From assembly GCF_900110995.1 (NCBI RefSeq), contig NZ_FOJF01000002.1:1116001-1180000 (forward strand): a DNA stretch of 64,000 nucleotides, written 5' to 3'. Below are positions 50,698 to 60,567 of the stretch, one piece after another (position 1 is the first letter of the stretch; each line of letters opens with the position of its first letter). This stretch comes from Chitinophaga sp. YR573 (lineage in GTDB: Bacteria; Bacteroidota; Bacteroidia; Chitinophagales; Chitinophagaceae). The notes under the pieces are model-generated. The model made no database searches, was not told where the DNA came from, and worked only from the letters and a program-made list of their open reading frames with translations. A program made the position numbers and the translations under genes.

Positions 50698-53600
50698 ATG
50701 AAAACAACTGAAAAATTAAAAAGCAAAATGAATATAGTCCGGCTGCTGACGTTTATTCTTTTTGCGGCCTGTCTACTGACCAGGCCAACCCCATTATCCG
50801 CTCAGGATAAAACGATCCACGGGAAGGTTACTACAGATACCGGCGAGCCACTTATCGGCGCCTCTGTAGTGGTAAAAGGCACTAATAAAGGGAAAACAAC
50901 AAACAATAGCGGGGAATTCTCTATCGTCGCGGCCAAAGGTGATATACTTATCATCTCAAGCATTGGTTATGCCAATATGGACATTATAATAGGAGATAAA
51001 ACAGAGATAAATGTTAAACTAACTTCTTCCACAACAGATATGGGAGAAATAGTAGTGATAGGATATGGTACACAAAAGAAGAAAGACCTTACCGGTTCCG
51101 TGGCAAGTGTAAACCTGGAATCTTTACGTCAGGCTCCGAATACGAATATTGGTCAGTTCCTGCAGGGTACAGTACCCGGACTAAATGTCGGTATCTCCAC
51201 TTCTGCCGGCGCAACACCACCGATTTCTATCAGGGGGCGTGTAACATTGAATGGTAATCAGAATGTACTGATTATTCTCGATGGTGTTCAGTATATCGGT
51301 TCACTCTCTTCCATCAATCCGAATGATATCGCAAGCATCGATGTACTGAAGGATGCCAGTTCTACCGCTGTTTATGGTGCGCAGGCTGCTAATGGTGTTA
51401 TTATTATTACTTCCAGGAAAGGTCATCTCAATGAGAAGCCAAAGATCATGTTTTCCAGTGCGTATACCACTCAACATCCTACCATCGGAAACTTAAAACC
51501 GTATGACAGGGATGGCTACCTGGCTTATCTGAAAGAAGCCTTTTACGACAAGGCTTATCTCGCTCCGAATTATACAGAACCTAATCCGGCCTTTAAAATT
51601 GAGTCCGTGGCAGATAATAGTATCCTGGATGGCCAGGGAAACCTGCTTCCCAATAACTATAACTGGTTTAAAGAAGGTACGAACACCGGCGCTATCGTTG
51701 AGAATAACCTGAGTATTTCCGGTGGCGGAGATAAAGTCACCTATTTATTATCCGGTGGTTTTGTTGATCAGAAAGGGTTTATTATAAACGATAAATTTAA
51801 AAGGAAATCAATACGCGCTAATATAGAAACAAGACCTCTCAGCTGGTGGAAAGTAGGTCTTATCTCGTCCGGGGCATTTGTAAACCAGGATGGGGCAGAA
51901 CCATCTTTTGGCAGCATTCAGCGTATGACCCCCCTGATTGTTCCGTATGATAATACCGGTAAACTGATACCGTTCCCAATGAATACGCTGGAACCAAATC
52001 CATTTAGTACCTACTACGTAGACGACTACGATAGAAACAACTATTATTTTGCAAATATTTACACAGATATAGATGTACCTTTTTTAAAAGGACTTAATTA
52101 CCGCATGAATTTTGGTAATAACTACCAGCAATCAAAACATTTTTATTCCAGTATTTATGATGCTGGTCAAACGGGAAGGGCCTACAAGTATAATCACAAT
52201 TATTACGATTACACCTTTGACAATATCCTTACTTATTCTAAAAAATTTGGTAAGCACGATATCACCGCCACGCTGGTATATGGTGCAATAGAAAGAAAAG
52301 CAGACAGCACTTTTTCTGAGGCTACAGGCTTTCCACGGCTTACTTTGAGCTATAATAACCTCGGACAGGGGGCCAATCAGTTTGCACGTTCCAATGCGTG
52401 GAAAGAATCGCTGGCCTATCAGATGGTCCGCGTGAATTATAAATTCAATGACAGGTATTTGTTAACCGCCACACTTCGCCGTGATGGGTTTTCAGGTTTT
52501 GCCAAAAACTATAAATATGCCACATTCCCTGTTCTGGCACTTGGCTGGATAGTATCAGAAGAGGAGTTCATGAAAAGGTTCACCGCGATTAACTCCCTGA
52601 AACTACGCGCGGGTTATGGTGTAAACGGAAACCAGACATCCCGCTACACTTCTATCGCCAGGGTTACAAGTAATGCAGCATATGTATATGGAGATGGCGG
52701 TACTACCGCTTTCGGCCAGCAGGTAACTTCCCTGGGTAACGATAACCTGAAATGGGAGCGTACTAAAGGACTGAATATAGGAACTGATTTTACACTCTTC
52801 AATAACAGACTGAGTGGTAGCCTTGACTATTACAGGAACAATACATACGATTTGCTCTACAGTGTGGCAATCCCTGCTGCTACAGGTTTTAACAGTATTA
52901 CAACTAACCTTGGCCAGATCCGTAATACCGGTTTTGAAGCTGCGATAACTTATAATGTGGTGGATACAAGAAAATTCAAATGGTCAGCAACATTCAATTT
53001 CTCCACCAACAAGAACACGATCATTTCGCTGACGGGTGTGGATGCCAATAAAGATGGAAAAGAAGATGATCTGGTATCAAGTGGCCTGTTTATAGGCAAA
53101 TCCATCAGCACTATCTATGATTATAAATTAGATGGCATTTACCAGCTCAACGACACAAGAATCCCAGGTTTCCCGGTAGGTTCTCTCAGAATAGTAGACC
53201 AGAATAAGGATAACGATATTACGCAGCAGGCCGACAGGGTTTTTCTGGGCCGACAGGAGCCTGCATACCGTATGAGTTTATTCCAGAATTTCTCCTACAA
53301 AGCTTTTGCTGTCAGCATATTCCTGAACTCAGTACAGGGCGGCAGTGATGGTTTCCTCGGAAATAATAACCCATCATTTTTCCGTGAAGACAATAGCATA
53401 AGGGTAAATAATTTGCAGGGAATAGACTTCTGGTCCCCAAGAAATCCAACCGGTAAATATCCCCGGAATATTTCAGGATCTCATGCTAAAATAGAACCTA
53501 ACATGTACCAGGACAGGAGTTTTGTACGGTTACAGGATGTATCTATTTCCTATAACCTGGCTGCCAGCCTGCTGAAGAGATTTAAAGCGCAATCTATCAA

Positions 53601-53754
53601 CCTGTATGTGAGCGGAAAAAACCTGTATACCTGGACCAACTGGGAAGGATGGGACCCTGAAGCCAATGCCAGTGATGGTACTCCTTTAGGATTGGTAATA
53701 GGTGGAAGACCTGTTTTAAGAGGATTCACTGTAGGGTTAAACATCACTTATTAA
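50698..53754 (+). CDS. SusC/RagA-family TonB-dependent transporter of the xylan locus
   Basis: 1018 residues. Signal peptide to LSAQ (about residue 36), carboxypeptidase-like domain IHGKVTTDTGEPLIGASVVVKG (about 40-115), TonB-box region MGEIVVIGYGTQKKKDLTGS, plug with ISIRGRVTLNGNQNVLIILDG and SIDVLKDASSTAVYGAQAANG, then the barrel ending in TVGLNITY. It forms the usual pair with the SusD 24 bases downstream and should import xylo-oligosaccharides. Transcribed divergently from the LacI gene from a promoter overlapped by an operator. Confidence 0.96.
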   Translation: MKTTEKLKSKMNIVRLLTFILFAACLLTRPTPLSAQDKTIHGKVTTDTGEPLIGASVVVKGTNKGKTTNNSGEFSIVAAKGDILIISSIGYANMDIIIGDKTEINVKLTSSTTDMGEIVVIGYGTQKKKDLTGSVASVNLESLRQAPNTNIGQFLQGTVPGLNVGISTSAGATPPISIRGRVTLNGNQNVLIILDGVQYIGSLSSINPNDIASIDVLKDASSTAVYGAQAANGVIIITSRKGHLNEKPKIMFSSAYTTQHPTIGNLKPYDRDGYLAYLKEAFYDKAYLAPNYTEPNPAFKIESVADNSILDGQGNLLPNNYNWFKEGTNTGAIVENNLSISGGGDKVTYLLSGGFVDQKGFIINDKFKRKSIRANIETRPLSWWKVGLISSGAFVNQDGAEPSFGSIQRMTPLIVPYDNTGKLIPFPMNTLEPNPFSTYYVDDYDRNNYYFANIYTDIDVPFLKGLNYRMNFGNNYQQSKHFYSSIYDAGQTGRAYKYNHNYYDYTFDNILTYSKKFGKHDITATLVYGAIERKADSTFSEATGFPRLTLSYNNLGQGANQFARSNAWKESLAYQMVRVNYKFNDRYLLTATLRRDGFSGFAKNYKYATFPVLALGWIVSEEEFMKRFTAINSLKLRAGYGVNGNQTSRYTSIARVTSNAAYVYGDGGTTAFGQQVTSLGNDNLKWERTKGLNIGTDFTLFNNRLSGSLDYYRNNTYDLLYSVAIPAATGFNSITTNLGQIRNTGFEAAITYNVVDTRKFKWSATFNFSTNKNTIISLTGVDANKDGKEDDLVSSGLFIGKSISTIYDYKLDGIYQLNDTRIPGFPVGSLRIVDQNKDNDITQQADRVFLGRQEPAYRMSLFQNFSYKAFAVSIFLNSVQGGSDGFLGNNNPSFFREDNSIRVNNLQGIDFWSPRNPTGKYPRNISGSHAKIEPNMYQDRSFVRLQDVSISYNLAASLLKRFKAQSINLYVSGKNLYTWTNWEGWDPEANASDGTPLGLVIGGRPVLRGFTVGLNITY

Positions 53755-53778
53755 AAAGAACGTTTTAAATTTTTTGAT

Positions 53779-55467
53779 ATGAAAACATTGTACAGAGTAG
53801 TACTCGTTTTAATACTTTGTTCGTTTGGAACTTCCTGCAAAAATAATTTTCTGGATGAACAGGCGCAATCGTTCCTTAGCACTTCAAATGCATTCAAAAC
53901 AACCAGCGATTTTAATGCATCAATTAATGATTTATATGGATTGGTGAGGGCTGAGTTCTTTACATCAAGCGACTGGCAACCTATGCAATATCTTTACAGA
54001 ACAGATATGGCAGTGGAAGTTTCTGTAGGGAGTAATCCCAATCTGTTGGCTGAGTTTGGCCCCAATGGCACGCTCACCAATAATCACTGGTCGCAGTTAT
54101 ATAAAATTGTAGCAGAAGCAAATACGGTTATCAGTCGTATCCCCGCTTCTCAACTTTCAGATGCAGACAAAGTGATGTTTGAAGCAAAAGCACGTTTTTT
54201 CAGAGGCTTTGTTTATCGTACACTTGCTTATCTGTATGGAGGAGTGCCGCTTGTACTGAATGAGATAGTAGGTGAAAAAACAGACTTTGTAAGAGCCACT
54301 AAAGAAGAAGTTTTAACGCAGGTAATAGAGGACCTGAAATTCGCAGCTGCTAATCTGCCCGGAATTACTGCCGTTAATGATGGAGAAGTATCAAACCTTG
54401 CTGCCCAGCATCTGTTGGCGGAAGTATATATTGCAGATGGACAATTTCAAAACGCCGTGACTGCTGCAACGGTGGTGATTGACGATGGGGCAACTGATCT
54501 GATGAAGAGCAGATTTGGTTCACGTTCAACGGTTACTCCGGGTGATGTATACTGGGATTTGTTCCAGGCAAAAAATCAAAACAGAAAATCAGCGGGCAAC
54601 ACAGAAGCCATCTGGGTCATTCAGCTTGAAACAGATGTACAGGGTGGATCTGCGGTATCAACAGCTATGGCAGGAAATTACCTGTTGGAAAGGGTACATG
54701 CACCGCTTTACCGCGATATGAAGGTGAATGGTGTGGGTTTATTTCTGTGGCCTATCGGGGATTATACAGGGGGCAGAGGGGTTGGATTTCTGGAGCCTTC
54801 GCAGTATTTTTCGGATACAGTATGGCAAAGTGATTTCAACAATGATATCAGGAATGCGAATCATAATTTTGTAAGAGAGGTGGTTTCTACAAATCCTGCT
54901 AGTCCGTTTTACGGACAGGTAATTTCTACCAAAAATCCTCCTGCAGGTGCTAATATAACGTTTCCATCAAGGGTCTTTTATCCTTATCAGTCAAAAGCAA
55001 CAACACCGTTCAATCATCCTACTTCTCTCTATGTTAATCCGGGATCTTCTGACCCAATTAGAAAATATGAATTGAAGGCCACAGCAGGTGGTACATATGC
55101 AGACCAGTATATGTTCAGGCTTGCCGAAACCTATTTGCTAAGGGCAGAAGCATACCTGGGACTGGGAAGTACCGGATTGGCCGCCCAGGACATAAATGTG
55201 GTCCGTTCAAGGGCGAATGCATCTCCTGTTTTGGCTGGAGATGTTACAATCGATTATATCCTTGATGAAAGATTAAGAGAATTTGGGGTGGAAGAGAAAA
55301 GAATGCTGACGTTGATGCGTTTAGGCAAGTTATATGACAGAGTAGTGAAATGCAATCCTTTTTATGGGGTTAATATGCAGCCGAAATTTAATCTTTGGGC
55401 AATTCCCCAGAGTGAAATTGAAAGGAACAGAAGTGCTGTATTGGAGCAAAACCCTGGTTATAACTAA
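53779..55467 (+). CDS. SusD/RagB-family lipoprotein of the xylan locus
   Basis: 562 residues, lipobox GTSC (Cys20). SusD signs are KARFFRGFVYRTLAYLYGGVP near 130-155, QYMFRLAETYLLRAEAYLGLG, LDERLREFGVEEKRMLTLMR and the end VLEQNPGYN. It captures xylan fragments at the surface and closes the SusC barrel. It is followed by a decayed copy of the large inverted-repeat element before the GH2 gene, so downstream expression may be reduced. Confidence 0.95.
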   Translation: MKTLYRVVLVLILCSFGTSCKNNFLDEQAQSFLSTSNAFKTTSDFNASINDLYGLVRAEFFTSSDWQPMQYLYRTDMAVEVSVGSNPNLLAEFGPNGTLTNNHWSQLYKIVAEANTVISRIPASQLSDADKVMFEAKARFFRGFVYRTLAYLYGGVPLVLNEIVGEKTDFVRATKEEVLTQVIEDLKFAAANLPGITAVNDGEVSNLAAQHLLAEVYIADGQFQNAVTAATVVIDDGATDLMKSRFGSRSTVTPGDVYWDLFQAKNQNRKSAGNTEAIWVIQLETDVQGGSAVSTAMAGNYLLERVHAPLYRDMKVNGVGLFLWPIGDYTGGRGVGFLEPSQYFSDTVWQSDFNNDIRNANHNFVREVVSTNPASPFYGQVISTKNPPAGANITFPSRVFYPYQSKATTPFNHPTSLYVNPGSSDPIRKYELKATAGGTYADQYMFRLAETYLLRAEAYLGLGSTGLAAQDINVVRSRANASPVLAGDVTIDYILDERLREFGVEEKRMLTLMRLGKLYDRVVKCNPFYGVNMQPKFNLWAIPQSEIERNRSAVLEQNPGYN

Positions 55468-55470
55468 TTA

Positions 55471-55637
55471 TATAACAAAACATAATAGGCTCCGTTAGGA
55501 GCCCCGTGTTTGTAGCAAACGTATTAAACAACAAAAAACAGACTCCGTAGGAGTCCCCTAATATCCGGATAGAAAGGGATTCCTATAGAATATTAATGTT
55601 TACTACAAGCATGGGGCTCTTAGCGAAGCTTAACTAA
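55471..55637. repeat. Large nested inverted-repeat element, copy 2 (right half decayed)
   Basis: The first about 80 bases, from TATAACAAAACATAATAGGC onward, are almost identical to 19558-19640. The right half has lost most complementarity (GATTCCTATAGAA and GGGGCTCTTAGCGAAGC in place of the inner and outer arms). Only the first two small hairpins remain perfect. Like copy 1, it follows the last transport gene of a utilization locus on the same strand. Confidence 0.75.
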
Positions 55638-55680
55638 ATTTAATTGTAAATTCATTTTCAAGTTGATAAATCTGAGATAC

Positions 55681-58431
55681 ATGCCTGTTAAATTACCACT
55701 GGAGTGGTTTAAGTTCCGCGGATATTTATATATTCTTTTACTCAGCTCAGTAATTGTGGGCGGTTGTAAAAGCTCAGGATCAATTGTGAATTCGAATAAT
55801 AAAATATCAACCAGAGAACGTATTAGTATCAATGAAGGTTGGAAATTTTATCGATATAATACAACCCCTGATAAGTTGATCTATGATGTCAGACCAGAGG
55901 TTACTGATCGTAACGATAATGTGGTTGCCGATACAAGGCCAACTGAATCAGTAACACTGAATGCTTCAGATAAGGTATTAAAAAACTGGATTTTACCTTC
56001 CGGTAATGACTTCATTACTGATACAACTAAACAGCATCAGCGTCCTCAGGGGAATCCGGGGGCCGACTTCCCCTTTGTACAAAGCAACTTCGATGATAAA
56101 GGATGGGAATCTGTAAACCTGCCGCATGACTGGGCAATCAAAGGACCTTTTTATAAAGAAGAGAATGCTGTTGTGGGTGGAGGAATGGGGAGACTTCCCA
56201 TTCATGGTGTGGCCTGGTATAGAAAGAACCTGAATATCGCTGTTACAGATAAAGGAAAGTTTATTTACCTGGACATAGATGGCGCCATGTCATATGCTAT
56301 GGTATGGCTGAATGGTAATTTAGTGGGAGGATGGCCATATGGCTATAATTCCTTTCGACTCGACCTGACCCCCTATGTAAAACCTGGTGGAGATAATCAA
56401 CTGGCTATAAGACTGGATAATCCGCCTAATTCATCGCGCTGGTATCCCGGTGCTGGTATTTACCGTAATGTATGGCTAACGAAAGTAAACCCCGTGCATC
56501 TGGCTCAGTGGGGCACTTTTATTACGACCAGAAATGTATCGGCTTCATCCGCAACCATTGATGTTGTTGCCCGGATCGAAAATAAATCAGGCTCCGATCA
56601 GAACATAGAAATTGTTACAGAGATCTACACAGATAAAACGAACGAAAAGGTAGCCACAGTCCCTGTATCAGTTGCGACTGTCAAAGCGGGTGCAATATAC
56701 AAGGTAGAAAATGCGGTTACACTGCAACATCCATTATTGTGGGGGCCTCCGCCAACTCAAAAGCCAAATCTTTACATAGCAGTTACAAGGATCCGCTCAA
56801 ACGGAAAATCGGTGGATGAATATCAAACCAGCTTTGGCATCCGTTCATTGAAATTTGATGCTGTAAAAGGGCTATTGGTGAATGGTGAACAGGTACGGGT
56901 TCAGGGTGTTAACCAACATCATGATTTGGGTGCATTAGGGGCCGCATTTAATGTCAGGGCGGCAGAAAGACAGCTGGAAATATTGCGGAAAATGGGATGT
57001 AATGCCATCCGGCTGGCGCATAATCCACCGGCTCCGGAATTACTGGATTTAACAGATCGCATGGGCTTCCTGGTAATTGATGAAATATTTGACGGTTGGG
57101 AAAGAAAAAAGACGCCTTTGGATTTCCATCTGATTTTTCCCGACTGGTACGAGCCTGATACAAGAGCTTTCATAAGAAGAGACAGAAATCATCCATCTAT
57201 CATTGTCTGGAGTTTTGGGAATGAGGTAGGGGAGCAGTATACTGCTGAACAGGGTGCCGCAATTGCAAAAAAGCTGTATAATGTTGTGAGAGAGGAAGAC
57301 AGTACAAGGCCCGCTACTGCATCCATGAACTATGCCAAGCCGGATATGCCTTTCCCTCAGGTAATGGATATATTAAGTCTGAACTACCAGGGTGAAGGAA
57401 TAAGGGATGCTCCTGCATATCAGCATCTGAAGGGCATAAGAACCTCACCTCTTTATCCTGCCTTTCAAAAGAATTTTCCAGACAAGTTAATCGTCAGTAG
57501 TGAAACAGCATCTGCATTAAGCACCCGGGGTACCTATCTGTTTCCTGTATCCGATGGCATAAGCGCTCCTGTTAGTGAAGGGGTGGGGGGTAATGCCAGC
57601 CAACAACAGGTAAGTGCTTATGAGCTTTATACGGCTGCATTTGGGGCTTCCCCCGACAAAGTTTTTGCTTCCCAGGATAAGTACCCCTATGTAGCGGGCG
57701 AATTTGTCTGGTCAGGTTTTGATTACCTCGGAGAACCTACTCCTTATTATTCCGCACGCAGTTCTTATTCAGGTATTATAGATTTAGCCGGATTCAAAAA
57801 AGATCGCTTTTATTTATATCAGTCAAGGTGGCTGCCTGAATATAAAATGGCGCATATTCTGCCACACTGGACATGGCCGGAGCGTGTGGGACAGATTACA
57901 CCTGTACATGTCTTTACGTCTGCAGATGAAGCAGAATTGTTCTTAAATGATGTCTCTTTAGGTAGAAAAAAGAAGGGCTTATATGAATACCGTTTCCGCT
58001 GGGACAGCGTTGTTTATAAACCAGGTATACTTAGGGTGGTAACATACAAAAACGGAACCGCATGGGCTAATGACACTGTAAGAACAGCCGGAGAGGCAAA
58101 GCAATTACAGCTTATCCCTGACCGCACTAATATAATATCAGATGGCAAAGACCTCTCATTTATTACAGTGCGTGTACTTGATAATGAAGGGATACTCATT
58201 CCACGGTCTAATGACCGTATCTCTTTTGAAATATCAGGACCAGGAGAAATTATTGCCACCGATAATGGCGATCCCGCTGATCTGGAATCTTTTTATTCGA
58301 AAGAAAGAAAAGCATTCAGTGGGCTTGCAATCGTAATTGTTCGCACTAAAAAAGGAGAAAAGGGAGAAATAAAAATAACGGCTCAATCATCGGGTTTAAC
58401 ACCTGCACAAATTTTCTTAAAAGCGCAATAG
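55681..58431 (+). CDS. GH2-family glycosidase lipoprotein (DUF4982-containing type)
   Basis: 916 residues from ATG 55681 (a TTG at 55663 would add six). Lipobox VGGC. Domain order: jelly-roll sugar-binding domain (about 120-290, with VNLPHDWAI and AWYRKNL), Ig-like domain (about 300-400), TIM barrel (about 400-700) with MGCNAIRLAHNPPAPELLDL, WSFGNEVGEQ containing acid/base Glu515, and VSSETASALS containing the probable nucleophile Glu608, then DUF4982-like and invasin-like C-terminal domains. The architecture is of beta-galactosidase-like GH2 enzymes, whose real specificities include beta-galactosides, beta-glucuronides and arabinosides. In a xylan locus a side-chain galactosidase is plausible. 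It ends 6 bases from the convergent AraC gene. Confidence 0.9.
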   Translation: MPVKLPLEWFKFRGYLYILLLSSVIVGGCKSSGSIVNSNNKISTRERISINEGWKFYRYNTTPDKLIYDVRPEVTDRNDNVVADTRPTESVTLNASDKVLKNWILPSGNDFITDTTKQHQRPQGNPGADFPFVQSNFDDKGWESVNLPHDWAIKGPFYKEENAVVGGGMGRLPIHGVAWYRKNLNIAVTDKGKFIYLDIDGAMSYAMVWLNGNLVGGWPYGYNSFRLDLTPYVKPGGDNQLAIRLDNPPNSSRWYPGAGIYRNVWLTKVNPVHLAQWGTFITTRNVSASSATIDVVARIENKSGSDQNIEIVTEIYTDKTNEKVATVPVSVATVKAGAIYKVENAVTLQHPLLWGPPPTQKPNLYIAVTRIRSNGKSVDEYQTSFGIRSLKFDAVKGLLVNGEQVRVQGVNQHHDLGALGAAFNVRAAERQLEILRKMGCNAIRLAHNPPAPELLDLTDRMGFLVIDEIFDGWERKKTPLDFHLIFPDWYEPDTRAFIRRDRNHPSIIVWSFGNEVGEQYTAEQGAAIAKKLYNVVREEDSTRPATASMNYAKPDMPFPQVMDILSLNYQGEGIRDAPAYQHLKGIRTSPLYPAFQKNFPDKLIVSSETASALSTRGTYLFPVSDGISAPVSEGVGGNASQQQVSAYELYTAAFGASPDKVFASQDKYPYVAGEFVWSGFDYLGEPTPYYSARSSYSGIIDLAGFKKDRFYLYQSRWLPEYKMAHILPHWTWPERVGQITPVHVFTSADEAELFLNDVSLGRKKKGLYEYRFRWDSVVYKPGILRVVTYKNGTAWANDTVRTAGEAKQLQLIPDRTNIISDGKDLSFITVRVLDNEGILIPRSNDRISFEISGPGEIIATDNGDPADLESFYSKERKAFSGLAIVIVRTKKGEKGEIKITAQSSGLTPAQIFLKAQ

Positions 58432-58437
58432 TAAATT

Positions 58438-59355
58438 TTATTCTTTCAGGCTTCCCGGTAAAATGCCAAACTTTTTCTTGAAGGCAAGGGCAAAATGATG
58501 AGCATGTTTGTAGCCGATCCGGTCAGCTACTTCGTTAACATACAGTTTTTCATCCTGCAATAATCTTTTAGCTTCCTGCATGCGAACATCGCTCAGATAA
58601 CCGAATACAGTGGTCTGGAACAGTTCTTTAAACCCGTTTTTCAATTTCATCTGGTTAATGCCGGTCATTCTGGCGAGCCCTGTAATGGAGCAGGGTTGGT
58701 CATAATATGAGTCGATATGATCTTTAACTGCGTGCAGGCGTTCAATGTCTGCTGGTTTTAGTTTGGATTGTTGAATTGCTGTTTGCTGATCCAGTTGTTT
58801 CACCTGTAGTAAAAAGAGCTCGATAGCTTTTGCTTCCAGATAAATGCCTTTCAGATAACCACTGTAAGGCGATTTTTTCATATCGTTTATAATGCCGTAC
58901 ATAGCAGGTTCCATTTGGGCTGTAAAGTCAAAGGTTGGCGTTTGCACAAAGGAGCTATTACGGAAACGGGTTAAAAACTTACTTTCTTCCGTAAACAGGT
59001 GATCGAAAAAATCATCAGATATACTCAGCTCAAAAAATGAACGCGTTTTATCCAGCGTGGGCAATACATAAAGATCATAAGGTTTGAGAGATTCACGAAA
59101 GACTACAAATTGCTTTTCATTGAGCTGCTGACCGCTTTTGGTCACTGTGTTATTTGCATCCTGTAAACGGAAGTGCGATACAATAGCAGATCGTGGAGGT
59201 TGATAAGTTAACACCTTCTCCCGTGGATTAACATAGCTGGCCCATTTCAGATCTATCTGGTTAAAAGATAGCCTGTCCATCTCCATCTGATAGCCGGTTT
59301 CATCTTTAACAGAATGTTTTTGTTCGCAAAGCGGACGTTGAATCAGGTTGTTCAT
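58438..59355 (-). CDS. AraC-family transcriptional regulator
   Basis: 305 residues. N-terminal sensor of about 190 residues without recognised ligand site; C-terminal AraC domain with GLARMTGINQMKLKNGFKELF and NEVADRIGYKHAHHFALAFKKKFGILPG. Divergent from an NmrA-like gene, 93 bases away. A 14-base direct repeat with 21-base period lies in that interval and is the probable binding site. Convergent with GH2 but probably not part of the xylan locus. Confidence 0.88.
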   Translation of the reverse strand: MNNLIQRPLCEQKHSVKDETGYQMEMDRLSFNQIDLKWASYVNPREKVLTYQPPRSAIVSHFRLQDANNTVTKSGQQLNEKQFVVFRESLKPYDLYVLPTLDKTRSFFELSISDDFFDHLFTEESKFLTRFRNSSFVQTPTFDFTAQMEPAMYGIINDMKKSPYSGYLKGIYLEAKAIELFLLQVKQLDQQTAIQQSKLKPADIERLHAVKDHIDSYYDQPCSITGLARMTGINQMKLKNGFKELFQTTVFGYLSDVRMQEAKRLLQDEKLYVNEVADRIGYKHAHHFALAFKKKFGILPGSLKE

Positions 59356-59359
59356 ATAC

Positions 59360-59394
59360 TTCCTTTTACGTTGATTAGATTTCCTTTTGCGTTG
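59360..59394. promoter_or_regulatory. Direct-repeat AraC binding site and NmrA-gene promoter
   Basis: TTCCTTTTACGTTG (59360-59373) and TTCCTTTTGCGTTG (59381-59394) differ by one base and are offset by 21 bases, exactly two helical turns, as is typical for AraC-type direct repeats. The second repeat ends in TTG 22 bases before TAACTTTG (59417-59424), the -7 box of the plus-strand gene, so the regulator would touch the -33 region as an activator. Confidence 0.6.
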
Positions 59395-59448
59395 CCCGTT
59401 GTTTTTCAGGGGTATCTAACTTTGTGATATCAAAATTAAATTATTAAT

Positions 59449-60318
59449 ATGAAAAACAAGCAGTATATCACCGTCTTTGGTGCCACAGGAAAAATTGGGA
59501 GTGAATTAATCCAGCTATTATCACAGGCGGAAATACCGGTTATTGCCGTAACACGCAATAAAGATAAAGCTGTACACCTGCCCTTTGTTGAATGGATGGA
59601 GGCTGATATGAATGACAGGGATAGCCTGAATCCTACTATGGTTAATTGCAAAGGCGTTTTCCTGATATCGGGCGCCAGCGAGAATATGGTGCAGGAACAA
59701 TGTAATGTGATTGATGTTGCAGCAGAAGAAGGTGTAAGTCATATCGTTAAAGTATCCTCGGCTATGGCCAATTCTCAGTCTCCTTTGTTCATTGGCAAAG
59801 CACATGGTCAGATAGAAGAATACCTGGTAGCGTCAGGAGTTACAGGAACGGTGTTGCGTCCTACCGGTTTTATGCAAAACTGGTTATTGGGTTTAGCCAG
59901 TACTGTAAAATCGCAGCGCAAAATATATGAGGCCACCGGCGATGGAAAAAGGGCCTATATAGACCTTCGCGATATTGCTGAATCAGCCTTTAAAATATTG
60001 ACGGAACCAGATAAGCATGCCTGTCATGCGTATTTATTGACCGGTAGCGAAGTTGTCAATTATAATCAGTTAGCGGCAATGATAACCGAAGTAATTGGTG
60101 AACAGGTAAGTTACGTTCCAATTTCAGCGGAAACAGCCAAAGAACAATTAGAGCAAAGAGGTATGCCTGCCTGGGCTATTGAAACATTTTTATCCTATGC
60201 CGAAGATCAGCGTAATCATAAAGCTGCCCATGTGAGCAAAGACGTGCCTGATATACTACAGAAACCCGCACGAACAGTAGACGCATTTATACATGAATAT
60301 GCGGAAAAATTTAAGTAG
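59449..60318 (+). CDS. NmrA-like NAD(P)-binding SDR
   Basis: 289 residues. N-terminal ITVFGATGKIGSELIQLLS is the atypical SDR GxxGxxG motif, followed by VIAVTRNKDKA and LRPTGFMQNWLLGL. The family (NmrA/QOR2-type) includes NADPH-dependent quinone reductases and redox sensors; without Tyr-x-x-x-Lys it may bind rather than reduce. The divergent AraC gene with its direct repeat is the expected regulator; AraC/NmrA pairs are common in Bacteroidota. Confidence 0.85.
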   Translation: MKNKQYITVFGATGKIGSELIQLLSQAEIPVIAVTRNKDKAVHLPFVEWMEADMNDRDSLNPTMVNCKGVFLISGASENMVQEQCNVIDVAAEEGVSHIVKVSSAMANSQSPLFIGKAHGQIEEYLVASGVTGTVLRPTGFMQNWLLGLASTVKSQRKIYEATGDGKRAYIDLRDIAESAFKILTEPDKHACHAYLLTGSEVVNYNQLAAMITEVIGEQVSYVPISAETAKEQLEQRGMPAWAIETFLSYAEDQRNHKAAHVSKDVPDILQKPARTVDAFIHEYAEKFK

Positions 60319-60347
60319 GTTATTCTGTGAACAGGGCAGGAATCGAA

Positions 60348-60567
60348 CTATACAACCATTGCCAGTGTGCTCGTCAGGTTAGCTGCCTGTGCGGTTAGAA
60401 ATGCAGGAAAATCGCCGCTCCACTGGATAATTGAATCTGCATTAACTATATAGTACGATACCTTTTGGAACCCGTTCAATCTTTAATGGTAACTGGAAAA
60501 CACTAACTGTAGTCATCAGTGTACCCCATCCAGTTATAAAATTCCTGTTAGGGGTGAGGGCGCTCCC
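60348..60567 (-). pseudogene. Frameshifted remnant of an unidentified gene
   Basis: On the minus strand two overlapping frames look like pieces of one protein. The upstream frame (60567 to 60442) reads ALTPNRNFITGWGTLMTTVS and VFQLPLKIERVPKG before a stop; the next frame takes over with YYIVNADSIIQWSGDFPAF and LTAQAANLTSTLAMVV to a TAG at 60348-60350. A single-base shift near 60455 joins them. No start codon or upstream part remains. I do not recognise the protein. Evidence is only protein-like composition of both open stretches. Confidence 0.35.

Noticed and set aside
60334..60350. GCAGGAATCGAAC, resembling the complement of a tRNA T-loop and 3' end
   Set aside because: The flanking bases do not form a T-stem or acceptor stem, and no anticodon arm fits upstream; it overlaps the frameshifted gene remnant.
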